A stretch of 64,000 nt of DNA from Malachius bipustulatus (Eukaryota > Arthropoda > Insecta > Coleoptera > Melyridae). Position numbers and translations under genes: made by a program. The stretch is from the NCBI GenBank assembly GCA_910589415.1, contig OU342631.1, positions 21,018,001-21,082,000 on the forward strand, given 5' to 3'. Of the stretch, positions 38,760 through 49,835 are shown in pieces (the stretch's first letter is position 1; each line of letters starts with the position of its first letter). The notes beneath the pieces are model-generated. The model did not search any database. It had not been told where the DNA came from and saw only the letters and a list, made by a program, of their open reading frames with translations.

Positions 38760-39810
38760 TAATAGAAATCGACCGACTATATACTTCATTATACATACAT
38801 ACCTCTATAATAATATTCCGTACCTATATCCCAAATAAAATCGGATACCTATACCTAAGTAGGTTTATTATATTATTTAACAAGTTAAATCAAGATGCAA
38901 CATGATAAGAAAAGTGCTGATTATATCACAGGGTGCAAAATTACTACAGATTCATGTCATGATGCAAATACGTTGAAAGCATGGCGTTTGGCGTTATGAT
39001 GGAGATGACTTGGAATAATAACCGAAGTACGGAGCGAGCGGATTTGAAAAGGACGATGGATGAAGAGAGGGTAGATTATAGAGGACAGCAGGAAAAAGGA
39101 AGGATAATGAATGAGATGAGAGATTAAATTTAAAGCACACAGTTACACACACCTTGATTGGACAACGTTGCGGTCGCATGGCCAGCTTACCTTTGACGAT
39201 ATGAGCGTCAAAGTTGGTGACGATTCCTGCAACAAATTTTTTTTAATCAAAGACACATAGGAACGGTAAAATCATGAAAATACTAAACTGAATTCTATGA
39301 ACGAGAATATGCTAAAGAGACTTTAGTAAAATTAGTCAAATGGAATCGTTGTCATTGTCAAAAATGGTGTATTTTTTTATTAAAAAATACACTAAAACAA
39401 CCCTCTACGTTTCTTGAACAGTCTACTGCTATCAGTCTCAAAAAGATCTCTTTTTTCAATACTATGTGCTGTATTTAGGTGATAAAAGAATTGTGTTTTA
39501 TCATCTAATGAAACCAAATTACACCGAATCACAAAAAAAAAAAAGAAAAAAAAAGATTCTATTCGTTTTTTTCGAAAGAGATTTTTTTATTATTTTTTAT
39601 TAAGAGATTAAATGTCAATCAGGAACAAAGTGGTTCGTTGAGTGGTACTTAATAAAATGACTAAACGGTCTAGCTGTACAGAAATAGCAGAATTTGTCTA
39701 TTTCGAATATCGCATAACGAATATCTGCTTATTGAGCAAGAATTGTACGTATTTGCTTCTTTTGTATAAATTATTTTATTTTTATTTATATTTTTAAATA
39801 AAAACAAAAA
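38760..39810. other. Intergenic DNA, no gene seen
   Basis: AT-rich with scattered short open frames, a low-complexity AAAAGAAAAAAAAG tract near 39530-39556, and no recognisable feature. It forms the 5' flank of the full-length LINE. Confidence 0.5.
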
Positions 39811-39819
39811 TTTAATCAA
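39811..39819. repeat. LINE target-site duplication, left copy
   Basis: TTTAATCAA preceded by As; the same nine bases follow the poly-A tail at 45416-45424. Confidence 0.8.
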
Positions 39820-40233
39820 GAGTTGTCCCGCGAAACGAGGTGTTTCCCACTGTGATCTCACAAATCAAAGTGAATTTTCGTAATTAGTTACCAACGTACC
39901 TACAGTATCTATAAGCTCGGAGGGGTCTTAACGCAAGAATAGGACCAGGCCAGCATTGGAAACGAAGATAAGTATATAGAAATAGCACGGTAAACTAATT
40001 TAAAATAATTGCCGTAAATTCTGTCGCTTAGCTGCCCGTTGTCGGCTATCTGCACTCCTTTTTATATCAACTGATATAGATTGGAGTGTATAGTCTTTAA
40101 AAACATTAATTTAAATGGATTTTAACCCATATCTCTATCCGTAAATAAATTCTAATAACACCTTTTCATTGAACTCATTAAAGACTTCTGACTACAGGGG
40201 TCTTTTCTGAGAAAAAAAAAAAATAATAATAAA
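39820..40233 (+). promoter_or_regulatory. 5' UTR and presumed internal promoter of the LINE
   Basis: This segment lies between the left target duplication and the ORF1 start. LINEs of this group usually carry an internal pol II promoter at their extreme 5' end. I see no TATA box, and promoter activity is inferred from position only. The element starts GAGTTGTCCCGCG. Confidence 0.45.
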
Positions 40234-41523
40234 ATGGATCCCATAATAACAGTCTCTTCCCAACAAAACGGCCAGTCGACGACCAGTGTTTCATCATATG
40301 CTAGTGCTGCCAAAACATCACTTTTTCCAAAAAAAGACCTGGCAATTGTCATGGATTTGGCCGAATCTGAAAATTTAAAATTGTCTCATTATGTTTCTCC
40401 TATCGGAAAGATTGTTGGTTTTAAAAACATAACTCATGCATCAAGAATATCCCGAAACCGTGTATGCATCTATCTCGCAAGCTTGCAAATAGTTAACGAT
40501 TTAATTAACAAACACAGTACAGTCCCAATTAACGATAGATTGGTCAATGTCCGACGGTTAATTACACCGGCAAAAAGGCTGATATTGTCTAATGTATGCC
40601 CAACAATACCCCACGAATATCTTGAAAATGCCCTGAGTCAGCTGGGATGCAGGGCAGTTTCCACTATGTCCACCCTCAGAGCCGGACTTGAAGGTGAAGA
40701 ATGTGCACACATACTCAGTTTTCGGAGGCAAATATTTGTCCAGCCCGATGAAAATCTTCAACTTCCCCCAACTCTTTTAATAAAGTATGAAGATACTGAA
40801 TACCGAATTTTCATAAGTAGCGGTGAACTGACATGCTTCTCATGTAAACAAGTCGGCCACCGGGCAGACTCTTGCCCAAACAAGGAGGAACAATCATTTC
40901 TACCGGACCCCACCCCCTCCCACTCAACTAACAACCAACCAGAAAACACGAACCCACCTATCACTGCCACTGAAACTGTTAACAAAAAAAGACCAGCCTC
41001 TACTTCCACCACGGTATCTACATCAGGACATAATGAGACCGAATCATTGCCCCTTAGTGCTGAAATTGTTGACGAGCCCCATTTTTTTCCAACCCCTACA
41101 CAAACCGCTCCAAGAAACAGAAACAAAAAATTCAAGGCAGGAACCCAAGCAGAAGGTATTTCTGTCTCACAAAGTGATCTGTCATTACATAAGTCAGACT
41201 CTACAGAAAGTTTAACCCCTTTGGAAGATCTAATAAAACCAGCCAAATCTATTGTCGAGCAAAAATTCTCTTCTATGATAACATATGATCAACTTAAGGA
41301 TTTTTTTGAAAATGTTACCGGATCACCAGACCCTCTCAGTGTCGCTAGAGAGTATATAACAAACCCAGTAGATATGATAACTATCATTTCAGAAATCTAC
41401 CCCTACCTTACACACAGAAGTATAAAATCCCGCTGTACCCGACTCAAGAAAAAAATAAAGAATCAACTACTGTTAACAGCAGTTGAGTCAGACTCTGATG
41501 ATTGTTCTCAGAAATCCTACTAA
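40234..41523 (+). CDS. LINE ORF1, nucleic-acid-binding (gag-like) protein, 429 aa
   Basis: ORF1 proteins of I-group LINEs bind the element RNA and form the ribonucleoprotein that moves with ORF2. The sequence has a Ser/Thr-rich N terminus and a central region (about residues 40-195) that resembles the RNA-recognition-like part of such proteins. One canonical zinc knuckle follows: CFSCKQVGHRADSC (C-x2-C-x4-H-x4-C, about residues 200-213). The second half is polar and Pro/Ser/Thr-rich, probably disordered (about 215-330), with a basic helix-rich end (RCTRLKKKIKNQ). The frame is intact from the ATG to TAA. ORF2 starts 70 bp downstream on the same transcript, with a hairpin between. I chose this ATG because it is the first in frame after the 5' UTR. 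The function is inferred from family and order. Confidence 0.88.
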   Translation: MDPIITVSSQQNGQSTTSVSSYASAAKTSLFPKKDLAIVMDLAESENLKLSHYVSPIGKIVGFKNITHASRISRNRVCIYLASLQIVNDLINKHSTVPINDRLVNVRRLITPAKRLILSNVCPTIPHEYLENALSQLGCRAVSTMSTLRAGLEGEECAHILSFRRQIFVQPDENLQLPPTLLIKYEDTEYRIFISSGELTCFSCKQVGHRADSCPNKEEQSFLPDPTPSHSTNNQPENTNPPITATETVNKKRPASTSTTVSTSGHNETESLPLSAEIVDEPHFFPTPTQTAPRNRNKKFKAGTQAEGISVSQSDLSLHKSDSTESLTPLEDLIKPAKSIVEQKFSSMITYDQLKDFFENVTGSPDPLSVAREYITNPVDMITIISEIYPYLTHRSIKSRCTRLKKKIKNQLLLTAVESDSDDCSQKSY

Positions 41524-41527
41524 CACC

Positions 41528-41558
41528 TCCCTCTCATTGCATTCCGCAATGAGAGGGA
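41528..41558 (+). promoter_or_regulatory. Perfect 13-bp hairpin between ORF1 and ORF2
   Basis: TCCCTCTCATTGC, a 5-base loop (ATTCC), then the exact reverse complement. It begins 5 bases after the ORF1 stop and ends 35 bases before the first ATG of ORF2. In some LINEs (for example SART1) RNA structure near the ORF1/ORF2 junction helps ORF2 translation by reinitiation. A similar role here is inference. Confidence 0.75.
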
Positions 41559-41593
41559 ATTTCTCCCCCAACACACCCTCTAAAACATAACTA

Positions 41594-44500
41594 ATGTTCA
41601 TCTTGCAGTGGAACTGTAACGGATTTTTTACCCGTTTAGAAAAATTGAAACTCCTATAATCTCAAAGAATAACCCATTAGTTATATGCCTTCAAGAATCC
41701 CACCTCAAAGCCGACCCCACCCTTAGGGGATATAACTGTTTTTCAAAACACCGGATCCAAAATGACTGGGCTAGTGGAGGGGTTATATCTTTCGTGAGTG
41801 ATAAAGTCTACTCAACCAACATAAACCTAACGACAGATTTAGAAGCGGTCGCCTTTACAATACATCTAAAAAAGAAAATAACCGTATGCAATATCTACCT
41901 ACCAACAAGTAGAGACGTCAGTCACAGGGAAATTCTCGACCTGATAAAACAGATTCCTACACCCAACATAATTCTGGGAGATTTCAATAGCCACAATACT
42001 ATTTGGGGCTCCGAATCTAACAATCCAAGGGGCAAAATTATAGAGAATATCATTATTTCATCAAATTTAATTTTACTTAATACAGGAACTCCCACTCGTT
42101 TCAATTCTTATAACGGAAGCGTTTCGGCAATAGACCTAACAATGTGTGACCCACTCCTAGCCCCTTTCCTAACATGGGAATCCTCCACCTACCTGTATGG
42201 AAGCGATCACTTCCCAATTAAAATCCAAAACCTCATGGATAATACTTACATCTCGCATAATATAACAAAGTGGAATCTGTCGCAAGCAAACTGGGATGGT
42301 TATTCCAGAGAAGTAGACTCAATACTCTCAGGGTCGCAGATTTCAGAGATAGATGACGTAGATGATATAGTCGAACAATTCGAAAAATCACTGATATCAT
42401 CTGCTACAAACCATGTTGGTAAACATTTCCTTCCTAAAAAACACCCTCCGGTCCCCTGGTGGAATAATGATTGCGCCTCAGCACTGAAAGCGAGCAAAAA
42501 CGCTTTCAACCGATACAAAAGACACAAAACCCAAGAAAATCTTTTAAACTTCAAGGAACTCCGAGCCAAAGTCAGGTTTATATTTAAAAAAAGCAAAAAA
42601 GAATCTTGGAGGAAATTTGTGTCTAGTATAAACTCAGCCACCTCTCCAACGGAGATCTGGAACAAAATAAAAAAAATTAAAGGTATCCACCAAGCAAAAT
42701 CCATTATATCCCTCTCCAACGAAAACGAAACTGTCTCCAGCCCAATATCTATAGCCGAGATGCTAGCCGACAAGTTCAAAGAAAACGCTTCAAACAAAAA
42801 CCATAGCAAAAAGTTCCTCGAGTATAAACAGCAGGTCGAAAGTCAAATTCCTAGAGACCCCGAAAACAACAATTCTCTACCTATCAACTCTCCCCTAACA
42901 CTTGAAGAACTAAAAAATTGCCTTCAAAGCACTAAAGACTCAAGCCCGGGCCCTGATAATATTCCAAACTCTTTTCTGAAGAACCTCTCTGATAGTTCTC
43001 TTAGACACTTGTTAAAAATTTTCAACATCATATATAGTTCCCAGTCATTTCCAAACTCTTGGCGAATGTCTCTAGTCATCCCTGCCCTGAAACCTGATAA
43101 ACCGGTAAACTCCCCCTCATCCTATAGGCCAATATCACTCACGAACACTATGTGCAAACTCATGGAAAAAATTATAAACAATAGACTAACCTGGATCTTA
43201 GAAACTAATAAACTCCTCCACCCTGCCCAGAACGGCTTCAGAAAACACTGCTCCGTAAACGACAATATCGTCTTTCTTGAATCTCAAATACACGAAGCAT
43301 TTGCTAATAAGCAGAAATTACTAGCGGTTTTCTTTGATATTGAGAAGGCATATGACATGACCTGGATCACTCCTATTTTACATACACTTCATGACTGGAA
43401 TATTTCAGGTTACATTTTGAGTTTTGTCCGAAACTTTGTTAGTAATAGAAAAATGAGAGTTGTCTGTAACGGCGTACAGTCAACAAATAAACAATTAGAA
43501 AATGGCCTACCACAAGGTAGTGTTTTAAGCGTAACGCTTTTTTTAATCTCTATTAACAGTTGCTTGGAGTCAATTCAGTCACCAGTAAAAAGTTGTCTAT
43601 ACGCCGACGATCTGGTAATTTTTGTAAAGGGTAGAGAGAATAGCTCGATGGTAGATTTGACTCAAAAGACCATAAATAGCATAGCAAAGTGGACAGAAAA
43701 ATCGGGATTTCGCTTTTCCCTCGATAAAACCAAATGCATTCTCTTCAACAAAAGAACAGATAAATATACTCCGCTCCTCAGATTACACCATAAATCATTA
43801 AAATTTGAAATTTCAGTTAAATATCTTGGAATATTATTTGACACCAAACTTTCCTGGAAGCCACATCTAGATTACCTTAAGAAATCATGTTTCAGTTCAA
43901 TGAAAATATTAAAAGTCCTATCTCACCATCACTGGGGAGCGGATAGTACCACCTTACTCCACATATACCAAAATCTTATTAGGTCAAAGCTCGACTACGG
44001 GGCCATCGCGTATTCTACAGCCCGAGAATCCTACCTAAAATCAATAAAGTCCATCCAAACAATTTCCCTTCGAATCATATCAGGTGCTTTTTGCACTAGC
44101 CCGAACAAGAGTCTATTGTGCCTGTATGGTGAACTCCCCTTCCATTTGAGGTGCAAAATGTTGGCTCTCAACTTCGGAGTGAACTGCCTTGCTAAAAGTA
44201 ACCATTTCAACACCCAATATTTTCTAACTGATAGATACAGTAATATATACAGAGCCAATATTAATATTACCCCACCTTTTCATGAAAGACTCAACACCCT
44301 ACAGACAGATATTAACTTCCAACTCCATAAACCCCTTTCGTGGGAATGCACAACAATTCCCCCTTGGATAATCCACACCCCAAAATGCAACACAGAACTA
44401 ACACTACACCAAAAAACGGAAACAAACCCACAAATCATCCGAAACGCATTTGCGAATGTCATAGGAAAACTCCCACCAAACAGAAAACTCATCTACACCG

Positions 44501-45261
44501 ACGGATCAAAGATGGATAACAACGCCGCTTGCTCTGTCATAACACCGACATCAGAACTAAATTATCGATTGCCCCCATCTACTAGCATATACTCCGCGGA
44601 ACTTTTCGCAATTGTCCAGGCTCTGGAATATGCCGAAAGATCCCCTGATAGTCATTTCACAATATGCACAGACTCCCTTAGTGCTGTGGTGTCACTCAAA
44701 CAAACCTACCCTCAAAACCCTTTGATAATAAAGATTAAGGAGAAAATACACCGACTAAAATACAGAGTTTCCTTTATATACACACCTTCCCATGTCGGTA
44801 TTAAGGGGAACGAAAGGGCAGACGCAGTAGCAAAGCTAGCTACTGGCGACCACCACATTGGAATAACAGAGCTGTCCATACCAAGTGATTTAAAAGCGTT
44901 TATTAGATCACAGATATTTCGAGTATGGCAGGTAGACTGGGAGCAAAATGACACATATTTGAGACAATTTAAACCGTCAGTCAGGGGATTACTCGTGGTC
45001 CCTCCCAAAAGAAGGGACCAGATTGTCTTGAATAGAATTAAGCTGGGCCACTCCAACTTGACACACAGACACATAATAACCAAGGATCGCCCCCCACAAT
45101 GCGAAAACTGTCATGTTCGCCTCACTATGAAACACATTATTGAAGAATGCGAGTTACTAGAGAATGCAAGGTCTAATAACCAGACACATATTAGTGATCC
45201 GGACCAAAACAGTAAACTACTCAGTCTAGTAAATGCGGCAAGTTTATACAACAAAATATGA
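41594..45261 (+). CDS. LINE ORF2: endonuclease, reverse transcriptase, RNase H (about 1,220 aa)
   Basis: ORF2 nicks the target DNA and reverse transcribes the element RNA from the nick. From the ATG at 41594 the frame gives FILQWNCNG (endonuclease motif) and then stops at 41657. The rest is open in the neighbouring frame from about 41645, so one base has shifted, most simply in the A5 run 41640-41644. From there come CLQESHLK (catalytic Glu), GDFNSHNTIWGS and SDHFPI. Counting residues from 41794: RT with SYRPISL at about 441, FFDIEKAYD, GLPQGSVLS and YADD at about 602; RNase H with YTDGSK at about 900, YSAELFAI, TDSLSAV and SHVGIKGNERADA. CENCHVRLTMKHIIEEC (C-x2-C-x7-H-x4-C) is at about 1101. 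All catalytic motifs look intact. The shift probably inactivates the copy unless it is an assembly error. Confidence 0.92.
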
Positions 45262-45352
45262 TTATGTGGCGGATGTGTATGTTTGCCTGTTTGACCCTTT
45301 ATGTGACGGATTAGAAGATGGATAGTAGGAAACGGAAAAATCCACAGAAACC

Positions 45353-45383
45353 CCCGCTAATAACCCTTAGAGGTTGATGCGGG
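45353..45383 (+). promoter_or_regulatory. 3'-terminal stem-loop of the LINE
   Basis: CCCGC pairs with GCGGG, and inside it AACC pairs with GGTT around a 6-base loop, with a 4-by-3 internal loop between the two stems. It ends 12 bases before the poly-A tail. Several LINEs use a 3' stem-loop as the landing site for their own reverse transcriptase. The role here is inferred. Confidence 0.6.
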
Positions 45384-45415
45384 TAATTTTGAGGGAAAAA
45401 AAAAAAAAAAAAAAA

Positions 45416-45424
45416 TTTAATCAA
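45416..45424. repeat. LINE target-site duplication, right copy
   Basis: TTTAATCAA directly after the poly-A tail, matching 39811-39819. Confidence 0.8.
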
Positions 45425-45516
45425 ATCCGAAGAGCTAGTAAAATTTAGCGGTTTGAGGTTGACTTAAAAATATTGTGAAATCTCAGGAATTACCTACTGA
45501 ATCAATGTTAGAGAGT

Positions 45517-46478
45517 GGCCCAACGAAAACGTCTGAAGATGTGCACAAAAAACGCCGAAACAGTTTTAACTAGCCAAGTTCATCCGCTTGGCAGGGGTGA
45601 TGATCCGCTTGCTTATCATCACAGGCAACATATATTGAATGATACATCATTTGAAAGCTACTTAAATCCTCTTTACAACGAAATCTCACTTTCTGAGTTT
45701 CGATTAAATTCAGGACGGCCCAACGAAAACAGAACAGGCCTAATAACTTGGAAAATAAAGATGTGCCGTAAAACGCCGAAACAGGTCAATTTTGTTATGG
45801 AGATGGACAAATTTAAGTGACCAATTTAACTATGTATCTAAGTTAATCCCCTTGGCAGGGGGTAGCTATCTATCCCTTAGCTTATCATCATATCGAAAAG
45901 ATATCGAGTGGCACATCATTTGAAAGCTACTTGAATTCTCTTTAAGACGATGTCTAAGTTTCTGGGTTTCGCCTGAATGTTACAGGGGGAGTCGGTAATA
46001 AAGGTCTACTTCATAATTACTTCCTTTTTTTTTGGAAACACGCAAACAGATTTTTTTTAAGACACCTAAAGTCACATTTCACTAGCTGTCACGATATTAA
46101 GCAGTGAAGTACGGTATTTTATTAAAAATTATTTTCTCTACACATTTCCGAAGAAAAGGAGGCAATAATAATTGTTAAGAAAACCTGATTTATCGATTCG
46201 CCCTGAATCTAATATTTTTTAAAAACCCACAAAATGATAATCGTTATAAAGAGAATTCAAGTAGCTTTGAAATGACGTATCGCTCGATATCCTGGTTCCC
46301 TACGATGATAAGCGAAGCGGTAGCTACCCCTGCCAAGGGGATATGAATTTGAATGAGTAAATTTGTCACCGAAATATGTCCCCCTTGTTAACAATATTAA
46401 CCTGTTTCGGAGTTTTATCCGCACATCTTCAGTTTCCAAGTTGCCTGGTATGTTTTTCTTGGGCATACACCCTGTTAT
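45517..46478. repeat. Repeat array: two direct units and one inverted unit
   Basis: Unit 1 (45517-45715) and unit 2 (45717-45985) run in the plus direction, and unit 3 (about 46203-46478) is inverted. Shared words are GAAGATGTGC followed by CCGAAACAG, then CCTTGGCAGGGG, CTTATCATC and CATTTGAAAGCTACTT. Units 1 and 2 both begin GGCCCAACGAAAAC. The outer end near 46466 reads CAGGGTGTATGCCCAAG when inverted, an element-like terminus. The open frames across the units (about 69-101 codons) follow the repeat and are probably not genes. The whole is best seen as a fold-back or composite mobile element of unknown family. Confidence 0.65.
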
Positions 46479-48478
46479 TAGACTGAAATGTTTATTTATT
46501 ATACAAAAATTTATTTAAATCTGAGGAGCTACTAAAAAATGTCCAACTGACCGCTTAATAATAGGTAATCCTGTATTATAAATACTCCTAATTTACTTTT
46601 TATAATATCATTAATTACGATATAATTACTTAAGATCCAGCTGTTTGAAACGGATATCGAAACGTTTTGGTTTTAGTGAAAATAAATTATTTTTACTTGC
46701 ATTGTAATCAGTTAACTAGCCGCAGTCTTAGGAATGAGCATTTGCAGACAGTAAAAAGGTGATATTACTTTTTACAAATAACAACGACTAGCAGCTGGCT
46801 CATCAGCACTGGCAAACTGCACTTCCAACTTCCACACGAGGATTAGCCGAAACAATGGTTTCTTATATGCTATTATAATTAACTTCCAAGAACTAATTCC
46901 TATAATTCGCGGCGCCTTATAAAAAGCAACATGAGAAAGGCTCTTCATACTAATTTCAAATCCATAAAAGCGGCCCTAAGCAAACCGTTTAACCGCGTAC
47001 TGACCTTGACAACATGCTCAACAGAGAAACGGGTACATAAAATTCGGCAAAACAACAAGAAGAAGAAAAGCGCACATATCTTGGCGTCTGGACCATATAT
47101 AGGTCGGTCCGACTGGTTATATAAGCTGAAGCTGCTGCGAGCTGGCCGTGGCCGTGTTGGTGTTGGTGTGTTTTTACTTTTTAGATTCTTCTTTTTAGTT
47201 TAACCATATGCGTGGCAGAATGGCATCTGGTATCTGCTGTCCAGCACGTGCTTTTCGAATATAGGTGAACCACTCACTGGCACTGGCACTGCATGGTCAC
47301 TCTACAACCAACCACTGGCTGGCTGAAGTGGCTGATTCTTCTTCGCGTGTGCCCTACGGAGGTTTATTTAATTATACACCGTTCAACCCTTCTGATTTCA
47401 CCGTTGCATCCACCTATGATGTGTGTAATTTATAATGACCGAAATCGATAGATCGTTCTAAGAAATTTGATAATTTTTATGCACCAGCACCACGATAAAC
47501 ATATTATATGCATTGCCTGGGTGTGCGTGTTTGCTACCTTTACCTAACTGCCCCAGTCGTGTCAGCTGCTATTTAAACCATTTACCATTTGAATATCGAA
47601 AATCTATAATAACTAACTGTTGTTAAAATTTATATATACCTACCTACCTACATTGGCGGAAAGGGGAGATAATATCACCCACCAGTCTTAGCAATTCTAG
47701 TTTTGATTAGTTTTGTTTTAAATTCAAGTCAAGGTGTTTCATTCGATTTAGACATATTCAAACCCCCTAATTCTTCAACTGAAGATTTAGGTATATATGA
47801 ACTGTTTTCTTATTTATTTTATTCCACATCCAACCAATCGCTGACAAATAATAACCAACGATACTCCGGGAAATGTCACCCGGATATAATGGAAAGTTTT
47901 CCGATCGCCATAATATGTCAATAGCAGTGATTTTTAACGCACACAAAACGTGCTTGTGTGTCTGCTCTTAATGTCTAAATCTAAATCTATCCCCTTAAGT
48001 TTCACTTGACCTTTCTACAGGGACAGGGGATGAAATTACTAATACCCAAGACGTAATGACGTTTTATTTTCAAGTAAGTAAGCCAATAAGAAATCGACTT
48101 TGAAACCACTCTGTATGTTTTTTTACTCATACAGAGTGTGCAACAATCGTTGTGCTCATAATATATCAAAATTAAGAACATCATATCAACACCTTTCATT
48201 TGATAAGAGAAGCGAAAACCTTATTGTAAAGCTTCCCCAGACTTAGGAGGCATCAAGTAATATCAAAACATTGGGGATGATATAAGGACAAGTTTAGAGA
48301 ATGATCATTAAAATCATGAAAATGGCTTGTCAATCAAGTTCTCTAATGTTTTTCTTACAAAAAATGCTTGGGGAACAAACAGAAATGAAACGAGCCCCAA
48401 AAATTATATCCCCGGTATCAAGTCTAGGTCATAGTAAGCGGTATCTTATGAGAGGTTGTATTATAAATTATTAGGTAG
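46479..48478. other. Intergenic DNA, no gene supported
   Basis: At about 46504-46550 lies the diverged second copy of the LINE target-flank sequence. Other items are a TACC microsatellite near 47636-47650 and an 11-bp stem with a 10-base loop at 48107-48138. The latter resembles two element tips (…CACTCTGTA and TACAGAGTG…) facing each other. A 90-codon open frame at 46931-47203 has no motif I recognise. Confidence 0.45.
48107..48138. repeat. 11-bp perfect stem, 10-base loop
   Basis: CACTCTGTATG and CATACAGAGTG. It looks like the ends of two inverted-repeat elements abutting, or a solo remnant. Confidence 0.6.
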
Positions 48479-49835
48479 TACAGTAAAAAAGCCGGTAAGT
48501 CTGGAAAAGTGGTGGAATGGTACCGATTTTTAAAATTTTTTTTTTCCTGGATTCTATAGACCTTCAGGAACATTCATAACCACTAACCCCTGCATTACCT
48601 CCAAAAATGAGGAAAAATGAGGAAATTAGGGTAATTTCCTCCCTCACAAAGCACCCCAAATAGTGACAGTGATAAAAATGTTTCGGGGTGACCGATTACG
48701 AATCCGACGTCCAAAAGCAAGTTAGGGTAGTTCCACCCCCTCAAAACTACCCCAAATAGTAACAGTGATAGAAAAAGTTTAAAAATTCAAAATTTCACCT
48801 CGGAAATCGTCTCTTGGGGGTTTTCTGGGTGGCCGATTACGATCCGAGGTGCAAAAGAAAGTCAGGGTGGTTCCAACCCTTCAAAACCACCACAAAAAGT
48901 GGCCATAATTAATATTCTTGGTCAAAAAATTAATATTTAACCTCGGAAATCATCCCGCGGAGGTTTTCGGGGTCGCTGATCACGAATACGAGATTCAATT
49001 AAAAAAATTAAAACACCCAATGCTACTTGCGAAATAATTCCGATAAAAATTTTCACTTTTCCCGTTTTCGATAGCTGACTGATTTGTAAGCTGGAGGATT
49101 TCATTCAAGCTGAAGATTTCCGAGGCGACATATTATTTTTTAACATTTCCGCTTCTTGGGGTGCTTTTGATGTGTTGAAAGCACCCTACTAGCTTTTGGA
49201 CCTCGGCTTCGTAATCGGCAACCATGAAAACACCCGTGTGACGATTTCTGAAGCAAAATATTATTGTTTTGTATCATGACTACTTCTTGGGGTGGCTTCG
49301 AAGGGTTGGAACCACCCTTACTTGCTTTTTTACCTCGGATTCATGATCAGCTACCCCGAAAACATCCGAGAGTATTTTCGATGTGAAATATTAATTTATT
49401 CTATCACTGCACTTCCTGGAGTGGTTTTGAGGGGTTGAAACCACCCTTACTTGGCTGTAGACCTCGAATTGGTGATCAGCTACACCAAAAACTCCAGAAG
49501 GATGATTTCCGAGGCTAAGTATTAATTTTTTTTTCATGGCTACTTCTTTGGGTGACTTTGAAGTGTCACCACCCTTATTGGTTTCTAGACCTCAGATTCG
49601 TAATCAGCGGCTCCGAAAACTTCAGAGTGACGACTCCGAGGTGGAAGTTTGAATTTTCATAATTTTTTATCACTGTTACTATTTGGGGTGCTTTGGAAAG
49701 GAGGAAATTACCCAAATTTTCTCATTTTTCCAGGTAATGCATGCAGAGGTTATAGTGTGTTGAATATTCCTGAAAGTCTAAGGAAATAGTTTTCAAAATC
49801 TGTGCTGTTCCTCCACTTTTCAGATTGTACAGTAC
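48479..49835. mobile_element. Fold-back element with tandem repeats in both arms
   Basis: The ends share, inverted, a TCTGGAAAAGTGG-like word (48500 region and 49815 region). The left arm (to about 49010) contains three units of roughly 140 bp, anchored by GGTGGCCGATTACGA-like words near 48685, 48830 and 48975. The right arm (from about 49095) contains four units in inverse orientation, anchored near 49200, 49342, 49461 and 49589. Each unit carries CCTCGG, a GGTTTTCGGGG-like word, and AGGGTGGTTCCAACCC. The centre (about 49011-49094) is short. This architecture resembles Drosophila FB (Foldback) elements. No coding sequence is present. Confidence 0.75.

Larger units (their letters stand above)
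39820..45415 (+). mobile_element. Full-length I-group non-LTR retrotransposon (LINE)
   Basis: The unit comprises a 5' UTR of about 414 bp, ORF1, a 70-bp spacer, ORF2, a 3' UTR of about 130 bp and a 20-base A tail (45396-45415). TTTAATCAA flanks it on both sides. When the element is removed in thought, the joined flanks resemble a second copy of the same flank sequence at about 46504-46550, which supports the boundaries. ORF2 carries an AP-type endonuclease, reverse transcriptase, RNase H and a C-terminal CCHC motif, the layout of the I group. Total length, about 5.6 kb, fits a complete element. One apparent single-base shift at the start of ORF2 is the only defect I saw, so the insertion is young. 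Confidence 0.92.

Noticed and set aside
38580..38905. Open frames of 60 and 85 codons, and the mirrored 92-codon frame at 37898-38176
   Set aside because: They read through the palindromic arms and mirror one another, so they reflect the repeat rather than a gene.
45515..45820. 101-codon open frame and the 69-codon minus frame at 46257-46466
   Set aside because: Both follow the repeat units of the 45517-46478 array and share PLGRG…AYH because the DNA repeats; there is no independent evidence of a protein.
47084..47106. SRF-type CArG box at CCATATATAGG
   Set aside because: There are seven A/T bases between CC and GG where the consensus has six, and no promoter or gene is nearby.
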